Assembly (NCBI GenBank): GCA_004352715.1
Contig: SCFE01000021.1
Span: 1,397,518-1,461,517, forward strand
DNA from: Hofstenia miamia
Taxonomy: Eukaryota; Xenacoelomorpha; Acoela
Length of the DNA stretch: 64,000 bases
Reading direction: 5' to 3'
Under the pieces are notes generated by a model. The model was not told the DNA's origin. It saw only the letters and a program-made list of their open reading frames with translations, and made no database searches. A program made the position numbers and the translations under genes. How positions within the stretch are numbered: the first letter of the stretch is position 1; each line of letters begins with the position of its first letter. Below, in pieces: positions 14,101 to 29,100 of this stretch.

Positions 14101-17100
14101 TTTGGATTTTTCTTTCGCCAATGTCAAGGGGGATACATTGGCTTTTTATTGCATATCTGCGATATCCAGACCACTGTTTTGGCTATCTTATATACATATA
14201 TTATACGTATGTTGTCTAAAAGTACTGTTTGCTCCATCCCCAAAATGACTTGTTCTCGAACTAGAGCTATTTTTGTGAAAGAAAGCCTCGATGGAAAGAT
14301 CCCAGCTGTTCGATTCACCGCTTAATTTTAACAAAGGAGTGTACGTTTGAACTGTTGCTAATTACTGTATTGGGAAAACAGTGCGCAGAGCAACCCTCTA
14401 GACAGTTGGCCGCAATTTTTGAAATTATTTTCCATTCATAGTCTGTTTCTTCTCATTGGATTCTTTGTAGTGAAATATTCTGCAGACTTTGAAATGCATT
14501 TATTTCTAGATGCTGTGTTTCTATAAAGCAAATATTACACATTTCTTTCTTTCTCGCACAGTATTGATAGAAAGACTAACGTCATCAGCTTTCAGTTAAT
14601 AAACATACATTTCCCTTTCTCTTTATGCAATTGTCCTTATAAAGTTATATTTTGCATATGTAGGGATTTTATCAAGTACTTTTAAATTGTCTAAGCCATC
14701 CCAGGAATTAATAGGCTGTCTTAACATGTCAAATTGACTACCCAGTAATAATAAGGTGCTAAATAATTTGACATTGTTTCGAATATACATGTATATTTTG
14801 TTTTCCTGGCCTAGTCAATGTGAATTATTCGGCTGTGAATCGCATATACTACTTGGTGAAACTCGTTGCGTTGCTTAGTTTACAAATTTCTTGCAACTTG
14901 TTCTAGTTAAGACTATTTTCACAATAAAAATTCATTTATTGTTATATTCAATTTTGCATAAATTTGTTGTTAGGAAAGCTGCCTTGATCGGGACTTCTAT
15001 AAAATTCACTAAATACGAGTCACCGTTTTTAGCTAATCTTGGAAAAAAGTATGTTTTAAATAGTTTCCATATATATTATTAGCGCATTGTATTCAACAAA
15101 CTATTTCAGGCTCTTAATTATGCTTGAATTTAGTTTTTAAATTCTAGTTTTCTAGGGTTGTGTGTCGGTTTTTGGTAACATACTTACTTGCCAAATAGTT
15201 GAGGGCCGACTTCGCACAAAGTAACACAAATATAGGTTGCGCGTCTGGGCCAAATTTTGAAAAACTACATAGGCTGCAGAGATGAAATGGGGTCTGTCGG
15301 GCTGAGTTACTTAACTGATATACTTGCCGAAATTATAGGCACCTGATTCAAATTATTGATTTGAATCATGATTTTATTCAGATAAAAATGACATGATTTT
15401 TTGATTAAAAAAATCAAAGGTGGCACATTTCAAAATTGGGTTATTTTTTTTAAACAATGTGATTTTCTTAATTTGTTTCATACATGATAATTTTGTAATT
15501 ATTGTTTACATTTTATGTTTAAAATTCTCTAAATGCTTCTTCAGCTGAACACATCGTGCTTAGTTCACATGTTAGTTATAATTTTTTTGTCTTTTCGGAC
15601 TTTTAAGGCTCTGCTGGGTTACTACTCTAAATGATCTATTTTGAGTTATTTCGAAATATTTTTCGCTCTATTTTTGCTTAATGATTTTTTGCGAAGAATT
15701 TTCAAATCTAATGGTTGCTTTTCTGCAGGTCCAAAGCTTAAGCATACCAAAATGCCAAAAAAATTCCTCAAGGGTGGTATTGCAGAGAGGCTAAGATCTA
15801 TCAATTTTATTTGAGAAGAAGTACGGTATTTCGAATTTTTACTATAGAGGTGGAAATGCCAAAATGTTTTCATTCACTGCGTTTTTTACGTATAGCACTG
15901 ATTGATTTGTACTTAAAATGAATAAAAATAAGTAATAAGTAAGAAAAGAAAAATATCAATACCAGGAAATAAAGCGTATCCCAAAATAATTGGACTAAGG
16001 TTTCTACGTATCATTGGGATAACTTCCAGCAACCTTTAATAACACACAATAAAAATTCACTTTTTGGTATATAAATACAATTGAATTTCATTCTTAATTG
16101 TATGAATTTATATCTGTATAAATGTACACATCCTTTTTTCTGATCTAAATGTCTACTCTAATTTTCTCAATCTTGAAAAAATTTTCATGGCATTGTTTCA
16201 ATTGTAAATCACAAAATTTTTATTCTATATTTTGAAATGCATGATTTTTCGACTGCCTTACCTGAAATTTGTAAATATTTGATTAAATACAAACTGTTGG
16301 ATTTTGAGCAGCGTCTGCAGAACAATTATTTTCTGTTTAAATACAATTTAAACAAATTCAAGAACAACCGATTAGAGGAGACAAAGCTACAGAAATTATT
16401 AGTAATTTTTCTGAAAATGTTTTATCAATGAACTGCAGGACTAATCTTATTTCTGAAATAATAATATTACGAATACCTTTCTTAAAAATATCACCTTCAG
16501 GGATTTCACATAAATATATTTTCATGGATTATTATTTATACTAATTTAATTAATTAAAAATATTTGCTTGCCGAGCTTTTGCATGCAGGAGCCGCCACTG
16601 TATATATATATATATAAATTTATATCAAAAAAAATAAAATATACAATAAAGTATAGCATTGGTGTTGTGTAAATACAGCTGCTGCACATAATTGAAGGAA
16701 AAAATAAATTGCCTTTTTTGCGCGGCAATTTCCTGATGTGTGCGGGGCCTTTCGGGGGTAATTTGATTAAAATGAAAAAATTTAATGGTCGATGGTAATT
16801 ATCTTTACGCACAACATTTCCCTGATGTGTGCGCCCAGCCTAACATGCATTGATAAAATTCTATCAACTTCTATTTGTTTTACTATGATATCTTCACTAA
16901 TATACGCAACTTCTTCAAAAAATAACTCTTTATGTATATCAATTAATGCTATTTGTAAGAAATGACTGTTGTTTAAAGTTGATTACTAATGTTGCGAAAA
17001 ATATTTTAACATGGGTANTTTGATTAAATACAAACTGTTGGATTTTGAGCAGCGTCTGCAGAACAATTATTTTCTGTTTAAATAAAATTTAAACAAATTC

Positions 17101-20100
17101 AAGAACAACCGATTAGAGGAGACAAAGCTACAGAAATTATTAGTAATTTTTCTGAAAATGTTTTATCAATGAACTGCAGGACTAATCTTATTTCTGAAAT
17201 AATAATATTACGAATACCTTTCTTAAAAATATCACCTTCAGGGATTTCACATAAATATATTTTCATGGATTATTATTTATACTAATTTAATTAATTAAAA
17301 ATATTTGCTTGCCGAGCTTTTGCATGCAGGAGCCGCCACTGTATATATATATATATAAATTTATATCAAAAAAAATAAAATATACAATAAAGTATAGCAT
17401 TGGTGTTGTGTAAATACAGCTGCTGCACATAATTGAAGGAAAAAATAAATTGCCTTTTTTGCGCGGCAATTTCCTGATGTGTGCGGGGCCTTTCGGGGGT
17501 AATTTGATTAAAATGAAAAAATTTAATGGTCGATGGTAATTATCTTTACGCACAACATTTCCCTGATGTGTGCGCCCAGCCTAACATGCATTGATAAAAT
17601 TCTATCAACTTCTATTTGTTTTACTATGATATCTTCACTAATATACGCAACTTCTTCAAAAAATAACTCTTTATGTATATCAATTAATGCTATTTGTAAG
17701 AAATGACTGTTGTTTAAAGTTGATTACTAATGTTGCGAAAAATATTTTAACATGGGTAGTTACGTGTGTGACTCATCTTTTGGTTGAATTTAACAATGAG
17801 AAAACTTTCCAACAAAATCAATGGTGTTTATGATATCTGAGGAAAAGCTAAAAGAGAAAATGTAAAAGATTAGTGTTATAAGCTAAAGGCCTAGATGGAA
17901 AATACTTTCTTAGAATAATCAGTACGTATGGGACAATACTTCTGTGTGTCATTGTTGAATCAATCTCATTTTAAAATTAATTTCTTTTTTCTTTTTCTTG
18001 ACATGTCATTTATGAACCTCTATTTCACTTACTGTTAAAGTAATAAGTTTCTCTCTGTTATTCAAAAATAACTGTATTTTACTTTCAAAGTGTATGATTA
18101 TTTCCATCAAATTTTGCATCATATGTGTCACAGTTTAGGGCGTCGTTATGGATCAGCAATGTGGCATATTTTGTTAAAATCATGTTTTCTCAAACCTAGA
18201 ATGGTAATAGACACTTCAAATAAACTTCCATGATTATTTTTATTAACTTGNGCGTTTTGTGAATACATTTAGTTAATATTTTGAAGGTTGAACTGTCATA
18301 GGCGGCAGCTCACTTGTATGCTAATTTTAAATGAAATTACTCGCAGTTAACAATTGTCATGGAATTTAGTTGAGTGTGAAAGTATTTTTCATCCTCTTCA
18401 AGCAATAATTTGTTTGAAATTGCTGTATTTAGATTAATGAAACGCGAAAATCACTCAAACATATTCATGTAATTTATCATTTTTATAATAGTAAGGAATA
18501 CAATCCGATTTGAATGTACCAAATTATTACTCATTTCTAGTCAATCCTCTCAACGTATAGGCTATGGGTTAAATTTTACTGTGATCATCTCAACGGTGTT
18601 TATTCAACATCAAACATACTTGGTACTGCAAACTGATACAGGGTGAACATACAAGTATTTACAAAACCCAATATCAAGAGCAATATCAATTTGAATTTCG
18701 ATCTGATTTTTAAACACCTGTATAAACTGTTTCATGTTAATTTTTCGGCGATTGCAAATGAACATGCACTTTTGAGTGACAAAGTCAATTGCTGTTTGTG
18801 TGGTGTTTATGGTCACTAGAAAGCTGTTCATGGGATGTGATTACTACTTGCAGGCTACGGGTTTAATAAATGTAATGGCGTTTGAGTACTGAATTTCATT
18901 ATTTATCGCGAGCATATGATTTCGCAATAAATTTGGAATGAAATTTAATGTCGAAGGTCGAAGATTAACTTAATTCTTCCATAATTTTAATAATAGTTTA
19001 ATTTGCTTCTGCAACCAATTTGAAATTCAGAGCAAAGTTGAGTTTTGTAGCATCGCAATTGTTGAATTCAAAATATTTTCCTGTGTATTCCATTACTTTT
19101 CTATGGTATTGCTTAGGCACACTGCCAAAGACCTCTTAAATCACGAATTTTTCGAGGAACCTGCCGTGAAGTTGGAAATGATTAGCAATAAAGAGAACGG
19201 TACTGAATCGGTGATTCAATTCAAACTCAAGGTCGATGACCTCAAGAAAAAGAAAGAAAAGCACAAAGACAATGAAGAGATTCATATTTCTTTTGATATT
19301 AACAAAGACAATACAGAAACAGTTGTTGCAGAAATGGTAATACTTTTTTTATATTTCATGACTTACACAAACCTCATTCTTTTATCCTAAATATGAGTTT
19401 CTTTTGTATTTTAAAATAAGTTAAACATTTTGTGTAAGAGTCTTGCATTTTCACATTTTTCACTTTTTTTTAAAGATATTTTCTATTTGACACTAGAAAC
19501 ACGATAATAGGTCAAAATGACCTTTAAGCACTTTTTTGTTTTCTTCCTTATTCATTCAGCAAAACACTAGCAGGTACATATAGTTCCAATTATTTTGATA
19601 ATCTCATTGAATTTGCTATTTGTAGAAATTTTGTTTCTTTTACATAATTTTCGCATTTGAAACACCAGACGTAAATGTATTCTTAAGTACTCGCTGTTCT
19701 AGTGTTAATATTAGTTATTCTCTACATTTTCGTCGTTTTCATTTGTTTATACAGTACCAGTCAAATTAATTACATTACGTATTATTTTTGCGATGTGTTC
19801 CGTATGCCGTAAAAATATTTTGTATCATGCTAAAACGACATACTGTGTATTCCCCAGCCGTATTTATATAAATACCCGCAATGGTCTTGTGGATTTTCAT
19901 GGTGCCAATTTAATGTCACGAAATTGTTGTATATTTTTTTTAATTTTAATTGACAAATTTTTTTAACCAAATCCAAAGTATATACCCTAGTTTCACGTTT
20001 TGTGTAATTCTTTGTGTTTACATGTAATCATCGAACTAGTAAAATATGCGTAAATTTCAACTGCTTGCATTTCAATTCGTGCCCACATGCTATTGACATG

Positions 20101-23100
20101 TTTGCTTTCAAAATTATCGTTTTTATTCGAGTATAACGCTTAGTTTTCTAAATCAAAATATATTAACTGTTTAATAACACGCCATAGAAATCGGGTGCAT
20201 GCACCGAGATGAATTATTTGTGCATTAGACCGTGATTTAGATAGGCTTGGGTCAGTCTGTGAAACTACCAAAAATTATATTTATTTGAATAAACTGTTTA
20301 ACACTTAAATATATAAACATGAAACAAATCATTTAAATGTCCATATAATGTTGATATTCGATAAATATTGAAGTCTGTTCGCAAGTCAATTATTACCATT
20401 TTAAGTAATAGAAAGCAATGCGGTGCCTAGAAATGAAAACGTCTTCCATTTTCGAGTAGAGTAAATCTATTTTTTAACTATTGATTTAACACAGAAATTT
20501 TAACATCGCATATCAGATAGTTCAATTCAGGTAATTGCCGCTTACTCTATCAGCTTTGATTGGCTATCAGTTCTTCGTTGAGAAAAAAATATTCTAGAAA
20601 CGCAGTTTCATTGCTGACAGTTTATTTAAACAATAGAATATTATGAATCGGATAGGCTCGTTACGAGGAGTACATAAAAACATAAAACCAGATTCTACGT
20701 CTATGTATCATGTTATCCATGAGTATATCAATATAATGGCTAATGCGGCACAACAATTTCCTCTTCCTTCAAAACGACGATTTCTTTCCTTTACTATGAA
20801 TTTTCATGCATTTTTTCCACATTTCTAGCATTAGAAACTAGAATTGGAATCGTGATACAGACCAAGAAAATTCAAGTGCTTGAGTCATTTCCTATTACCG
20901 CATAGAAACCTTGTAGGGGTTATCAAAACTAGAGATGGGCGCGGTACAGGTTTTAAATATTATTGCCGCCGCAGAGAAAAAACTTCACTGCTAACCACCG
21001 CAATGTTCGTTTTTTACCGCAAACCACCGCAATAAATGAAATTTTACACGCTATACCGCAATAATGGCTATTTTTAACTTTGCACAAAATTCACGTTTCT
21101 AATTATTTTTTTAGGATTATAGATCATTCATAAAAAAGTTTAAAGACATTTTCTTAGGTATTTTGTGATATTCATTTTTATTAGGGTACTATCATATTTT
21201 CAATGAAATATGTAAAAATTACTTTTTAATATTTTGCATGTGAAATCTCTTAGTTTTGCAACAGAAACAGTTTTTTGCGAAATACTTATAGATTTTAAAT
21301 CTTAAGACAAAGCGCGTTAGCTGTATAACTTTTATGGCACCGCAAGTTCTACCGCCAACCACCGCAATTGTGTAAATCGCTACCGCGGTATTACCGCACC
21401 GCACTCATCTCTAATCAAAACAAACTTATTCATTTATTTTAAATTTGTTCAATTTTCGTTCATTTATATATTTCTACAGTCAACAATTTCTTCGGGTCAT
21501 TTCGTCTCAGGACTTCTTGAATCACTTCCCACCACGGATCATAAGACCTCGGGATCCGTCTCGAACTCTGTTTGGAATTTGTCAATCACAACTATGTCTG
21601 GTTGCCCTGATTGTCGCTATCTTGAAATCCTATGCTATCTTTCACATTCTCATTCTCCATGATATTTGCTAATGTTCATGCAATTTTTCTCTTTCTCACC
21701 CATGCTGAGCGCTCATCCTATTTTGTTATACCTGCGCTTGTAACAATTGATGACAACTCACATCCTGCTATTATATGTCCTACATTTTCCAAATTTTTCT
21801 TTCATTGTATAATCTCGTGATTTGACTCAGCTCTTCTGTTCACATAGTTTTTCATCAAGTTTCTCATGGTTGCTTTCTTCGTGTGCAGCCATTATCTCCA
21901 TTTCTGTTTGTCTCCTCGGCCCTCTGGTGAATGTAAGTACGATTAAGCGGTTAGAGAAATTGGAATGTTCATTTGCGACTTCATATCCAGGGGCTACATA
22001 AATTCGCCCTTATCCAGTTAATTCAAACTTGTTGCGCAAGCGACACTGAATTTCGCGCATTGATATATTTTCATCTGTGTCAATAAAATTAGCTATGGCG
22101 AAGTTAATGTTTTCTCATTAATCACTTATACGGCTGTCAATTGAAAGAAATTGCAATAATTCCACTCCCTTGTCAAACATTGTTGTCAGTGAGAGCGCAC
22201 TTATTCTCGTTTCAAAAAGTATTTTATTTTGTAGCTGCTATTGTGAGATGATTCCGCTCTCTGATATTAACTAGTTATAATGTCTAATCTAAACTTTGTC
22301 TTGCTTTTATCACAATATATAATGTTTATTTAATTTTCATTTTTAAGTTACTTTGCATCATAGTTTTCTTGCTTAATAAAAATATGCTCAGATTCACCGG
22401 AATTGCATTGTCCTTGTGGTTCCGGTCTCACTAAAATAAAGGATGTGTGCAATCAGGTTCCGACCATCGCCTAAATAATTTGGAAATAAATAAAATCATT
22501 GATTTCCAAGCAACAATTCTAAAAATGATATAAATACAACGATCGCTACCAGCAATTTCAACTACGTTTCGTTGCATTCCTGAATAATGTTTCAAAAAAG
22601 TAAAATTTCCTAAAATGCATCTTTTGGAAGAAGTCCGCCATAACTGGAACGTAATGTATTTGACATCAAGTGTGTTCAACAAAGGTGGGCCAGTTGTCGT
22701 TGAGGGTGGAATTGTACGAGTAGTTTTAATAATTAAATGTCCATTTCTTATCTCAGCGTGGTAGACGGGAGTGGTAAACGTCACTTACGGAGGAGGAATG
22801 TATATTACTAAACTAATTCACGCGTCATGTCCTTTAGTCTAGATTAATTCTGGTTTATTTACGCAGACGCTTACAGTAATTTGTTTTTGTATGTTTGCGG
22901 GTTTCTTATCAATATCTTACTCATTTGTACCTTATTTTATCTTTTACATTTTATTGAATCAATTGCAACATTTATGCAGTGATATTAAATGATCAGTGAT
23001 CACAAAAAATGACATCTTTAGGCCTGAATCTGAAGACAATTTTTGCTTTTTTGCCCTGCTTTAATTGGTTGCTACCAGCTTTGCATAGCTATACTAATAT

Positions 23101-26100
23101 AGTTTTTATTTGCTGACTACAAGAGCAAATTCTTTGAACTTAAAAAGTGACACTTTTAATTCGATTTTAAGTGAAGTTGCAAACAGGGTTGTGAAAATAC
23201 TATTTCGTTCGAAAATAAATATATGCTATATTTTAAAATGAACATAGAAAGTGTATAGGGATGGTCAGCTTGTGATGGTCATTGAAAACGGACTTACTCT
23301 GCTAAAACGTTGTTCTATCATGTTAGTTGTTTCAGATACCCACTCTGCTTTCCCACCTCCAATATTCCACATATGCTGGCATTTGGTAGACGCTCCCCTA
23401 CGATTGTCTCGAAGTGTGCGGATGCGTTGATGTTTGACCAACTTTCAAATAATGCTCGAGTCCCTTAAACTCCTGTGTTAATCTATCGAAAATGAATTTA
23501 TTTGTGATTCTTGTCATTTTTCGTCACTAGTTCGACTTTTTGCAAGTCACTAATGAGATCCCTTAGCTTTAATGTTTTAACTGCATTAGGAAGCAGCTTA
23601 GATATTTCTCTGGTATCCGCATAAAAAATACTCCCTTAAATCGAAAAAACGCTTGCGCATCGTGTAGACTAATGACCATCTTGTTGTTTTTTGAAAAATA
23701 GTTCGCCAGTCTGGTTTCTTTCTGAACACTGCAATTTTTTTTCAGAAAACTAAATTGTTTAATCAATTCTTTGATATTTTCGAATTCCATTGCATAATTA
23801 TGTATTTTTCACAAACCTGGTTTCAAAGTATTTGTCAACAAACGCAAACCGCAAAGTTCCTTGGCATGACGTCTTTCCGGTACCATGGCTTCAACGCATC
23901 CCTACTACATATTGAACACGCTGTCTAATAATATTGTTTGTCATATACGCCTAGTTTACAATTCAATCACAAAATAATGACATATCCGCATGTTCTTAAA
24001 TTCGAAAAAGCTATTGCTGGAAAAGAACATAGAAAAATGTTACCGAAACAAGTTATTGTTCGATTTTCTTACAAACAAAGATCATTTTTTGCCAATTTGT
24101 GTCGCCTATTAAAGTAGTTTGAATATATATTTCAAAATGTTGACAATTAGGAAGTGGAACATTTTCCTGACTGTTTTTTCGCATGTCTAATGCATTCGCC
24201 GACTGTATTTATTTATAGAAGGAGAGCAATGCAATGCATATAATAGGTTTAATATCAAATTGATTAATGATAATGGACTGAGGTGTCTACCAATTTACGT
24301 TTGTGTAGAATGACGTACTTTTAGATTAGCGCTTTGTGGTAATTTAAATTGGAGAAATTAGCTTAATATATGTGAATAGCGATTAATCCATTTATGAATT
24401 TTCAATTGAAATTTGTGTATACACTCAATTCTGTGCCGTCTGAATTTTGCAATTGCAAGCAAATGGCTCATTAAAAATAAATCTGCTTATACTTGGGCCG
24501 ACGACATATTTTGAAAAGTTGCCTATTGCATCATATATATATATATATAGGGTGTCCATAAGGTCTTTAGACAATTTTAAAAATTCATTAATATTACAAC
24601 TGAAGTTAGAAATCTCCGAAATATTTAAACAATATCAAGTAAACAGTCATATATCCTCTTTCAGCACGATGGAACACCACGTCATTGGGGATTAAAAGTT
24701 AGTGAATTTTCTTGCCCCCTGAATTGGAGGAGGTGGCCTCCTTGTTCATCGGATACAACACCATTGGAATTTTTTGTGGGGTTACGTGAAGGATGTTGCT
24801 TACAGCACCAAAGTAAATGACATTACTGACCTTAAGGAAAGAATAACTGCTGCTGAGAATACAATTGATGAAGAAATGTTAAGAAGGACGTGGATATCGT
24901 TTAGATGTCCTCCGTGCTACAAATGTGGCTCAGATAGAAATATATTAATGTTTGGAATAAAAACTTACATATTTACTTGATATTATTTAAACATTTCAGA
25001 GATCTCCAACTTCAGTTATAATATTAATGAATTCCTAAAATTGTCTAAAGAGTTTATGGGCACCCTGTATATATATATATATGTTGTACATAATTGTTGT
25101 TATGCAATTGTCATTCTATTTTACATCGTTTCAACAATGCAAATCCTGAAACAATTGAAGAATAATTCTATCTGCAATGCACCGGAGCCAATTTAAGATT
25201 TATCACTGGATAGAAGCAGTCATGTATGTCCAACATCTCCCTTTCTCTGATTCATCACAACGCCCGCAAAATTTTAAACTGGTGTCATTACTTGTTGATG
25301 AAAATGCTATCCGTTTCTGAAACTTCTTTCTATTACAACTTGTCATTCTAGAGAACCTGTGAGATTAATTTTGATGAAAACAGCTGCTGCAGTTCCCGTT
25401 TGCAATTGCTCTATTGCAGACAAAATCATAGATGTATCTTTGCAGATGTCATTGCCAAAATAGCATGAGTGCGAAAACGATTGTTATACATATATAATTA
25501 GATATTTATTTTATAAAATATATTTTTCTTTGAATTAATTTTGCAATTCTCAAAATTTCTGTTCAACCCAAGTATTTAGTTTGAACATCTTTATGTATGC
25601 AGATTGTCCAATTTATATTATTTCTACTGAAACTTGTTCATCAAGTTGTATAAAAGGTCGCTCAATTTTCAATTAACTAATGTTTTTGCAGGTTGCTTCC
25701 GGCCTACTTGACGAGGTTGATCAAAAGCGAGTGCATCGTGCCATATCAGATTTAATTTATTCAGTTAGAAAGGAGCGTAAACAGCACCACGAGCAGCATA
25801 CTGTCGTTAATGGACAGCCATCTGAGAAAAGTAAAGATCAGGTAGCCATTCACCATCCTGAAAAGCAATCATCCACTACAGATTCCCAACCAGGAGGCAC
25901 AACTGATGCAAACAATATAGGTATGTAATATCATTTGTTAGTATTTAATAGTATGATGATTTTAGGCAATATATATATATATATATATATACTGACCGCT
26001 GTGGACAAAACTAGGCCTTCATTTGACTGCTGTGTACAACCAAATTTTGATAATGACCGCGCTGCACAAAAGGTCTGAAAGGACCATAAATTATTGGTCC

Positions 26101-29100
26101 AAGGCCAAATTTCATGTATATTATTGGTCCCACATGCATAAAAAGAGATATCCCAGTAAATATTCTTATCCCATCATGTTTACCTGTGATCCCATGGGAT
26201 ACCTTTCATTTGGAAACGGAATTTTGAAAAAATTATGAAGATTTATTTGAAATATGAGGTCCCACGTTCTTCTTTTAGGGTCCCAGTCCCATTTTGGTAC
26301 CGTGCGTCGAAATTTTAATTTCCTGGGCATTCAAACTACTAAATCCCATGGGAATAGCGGGTCATGTAGCACTTCACAGTGGGAATTCCTAAAGTTACCC
26401 ACAGAAAATCGGCTGTTGGGGGTAAAAGCCTCAAACTTCGCATAGATATGCTCAACATGAATACAATTTTCACTGTATAGTCAAAGTCCACATAACTCAA
26501 AAATTTGGAGATTTCTGAATGGAAAAACCGCTGTGTACTATGGGAAAAGTCNTTGGTCATCTTGCATATCTGCATGTTTTATATTGTTTGACTGCTTGTT
26601 GTGTACTTTTGTTTTTTGATAGGACAATCGAGCACGTTTGGAAAGATCCAATTCTGATAGCAGGGGTCACAGCTCGTCGGCATCACGACGAGTCTCAATT
26701 GTAGGTATTTCCGTGTGTGCTGTAAAAGTGTTGTAATCTATCGTAATGTTTGTCATTAACTTTTCTTTTTATATGAGAATTGACTTCTCTAAAGAAACGG
26801 ATTATGCACTAGTGGCACAATACTGATATAATTCCATTATGTGGAATTAATACTTAAAATTGCAATCAACTACTAAAATTTAATGTAGGGATAAAATAAA
26901 GCGTGGATTCCCTAGCATGGCTGCAGGAATTTATCAAAGAGGATACAATTTAAGAATTTAGATTATAACCCTACGTGCATATTAGCTTAGTTTTGCAAAT
27001 ACTCTATACAATAAAGTAATCAAATATTTCTAATGTTGATGTAATGTGCTTAAATATTAAATCATGGCCGCCTTAAATAGAAGGTCTAACAAACGAAAGA
27101 AGGTATGTTACCTTTTGGAAATCCTTATTTAAATTTATAACATTTGCAATAAAGACGCCTAGAAATAAACTGCTTCGAAATAAACTGTTTATAGCAAACA
27201 TTATTCTNCTAAGCTCTGCCTATGTCCATCTCTGTCCTGATATAAATTTCTCTACCCATTTTCACACTCTATTGGTTTGTCATTTACATTTTGGGTATTT
27301 AGCTGACCAGTGTTTTTTTACTAAATTTTTGGTCATCTTGCATATCTGCATGTTTTATATTGTTTGACTGCTTGTTGTGTACTTTTGTTTTTTGATAGGA
27401 CAATCGAGCACGTTTGGAAAGATCCAATTCTGATAGCAGGGGTCACAGCTCGTCGGCATCACGACGAGTCTCAATTGTAGGTATTTCCGTGTGTGCTGTA
27501 AAAGTGTTGTAATCTATCGTAATGTTTGTCATTAACTTTTCTTTTTATATGAGAATTGACTTCTCTAAAGAAACGGATTATGCACTAGTGGCACAATACT
27601 GATATAATTCCATTATGTGGAATTAATACTTAAAATTGCAATCAACTACTAAAATTTAATGTAGGGATAAAATAAAGCGTGGATTCCCTAGCATGGCTGC
27701 AGGAATTTATCAAAGAGGATACAATTTAAGAATTTAGATTATAACCCTACGTGCATATTAGCTTAGTTTTGCAAATACTCTATACAATAAAGTAATCAAA
27801 TATTTCTAATGTTGATGTAATGTGCTTAAATATTAAATCATGGCCGCCTTAAATAGAAGGTCTAACAAACGAAAGAAGGTATGTTACCTTTTGGAAATCC
27901 TTATTTAAATTTATAACATTTGCAATAAAGACGCCTAGAAATAAACTGCTTCGAAATAAACTGTTTATAGCAAACATTATTCTCAGAACGTTGATTGAAA
28001 TATTTTCTTAGATGTTGATAAAAGAATTGATAGTGTTTATTGAAATCAAAAGAAAATTAACCGCCTTTTTGTTCAAGATTATCGAGAATAACTGTTTCAG
28101 AAGAACTCGTATTGATTAATGTAGACCCCTTGAATTTGTCACGGCGCGTCGGTGCCTCTGACTTCAACTTAAGATACAAACTCCACGAAACTGAATTGGT
28201 AGCAGAGTTGCAAATGGGTCGAAAGTTTCGGCCCAAGCCCAAATTGACATCTAAAAAAGTTCAGGCCCAGCCCAAATATAGAAGAAACGAGCCAATCCTA
28301 GTTCAGGCCCAAAAGAATTATAAAACTTCTTAATATACAATGAATAAAAATTGATCTTAGAGGTTTCAACGCCTCTACAATTTCGGGTTTAAACAAACTC
28401 CCTTTTTGAGGTAATGATTATACCAATATGAGAGAAATCTCTCTCAGACTGAGAAGTTGAATGAATGCAGAACACCTTTCGAGCAATGATTCTTAAAATC
28501 AGCATATCCATGTAAGGCATATATGATAAAATCACTGTTAAAATTTTTTTGAGATTAGTACAAAAAGAACTAACTAATGTTAATCGCTTCATTTGAAAGA
28601 ATTGCACTCTTCCTTGATTACCAAGTAATTATCAGATTAAACCCACTGGGTTGTTCGGACTGCTGAATGAAGTAATTTTGGGGTTAAACCAAGCACTTTA
28701 TTATAGTATTCATTAAATGAACATCATTCAAATGTGTGTACTCAAATATTTGCTCACAATTTCGATCCAAGCACAGCCTAGGCCTAAACATAATTAAAAA
28801 ATGCTACCCAAGCCCAGCCCAGGCCCAAATAGAAATCGAATGACGGCCCAAGCCCAATATGCCGGCGCGCCCCTATTGCAACTCTCAATGGTAGTATACA
28901 ATAGGTTAAATTTACTTGTAAAATAAATCAATGCTTGTCTGCATAATCCTCTATAAACCTATTTTTTCATTAAGTACCGCTAGTTAACAAATGCTGTAAA
29001 AGTAATTGACATATTCTAAGCGACATCATTATGCTCCTGCTTGACTAAATGTTTGCTGTTCGAGTCGAGCCTGACTTCTCTTGACACTTATTGACAATTG

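Larger units (their letters stand above)
19337..25691. other. WNK intron 7
   Basis: 6.4 kb. It holds a hAT MITE at 20930-21413 and a long-TIR transposon derivative at 24549-25073. The rest is AT-rich DNA without recognised features. Confidence 0.65.

Noticed and set aside
16546-17553. Identical 88-aa frames on the - strand, seemingly a duplicated gene
   Set aside because: They lie in the duplicated contig end and include a TA microsatellite; no family resemblance.
28057-28607. Small frames repeated at 55962-56512, which could look like a conserved gene pair
   Set aside because: Their identity comes from the copy B/C duplication, and they overlap hAT-like MITE sequence.
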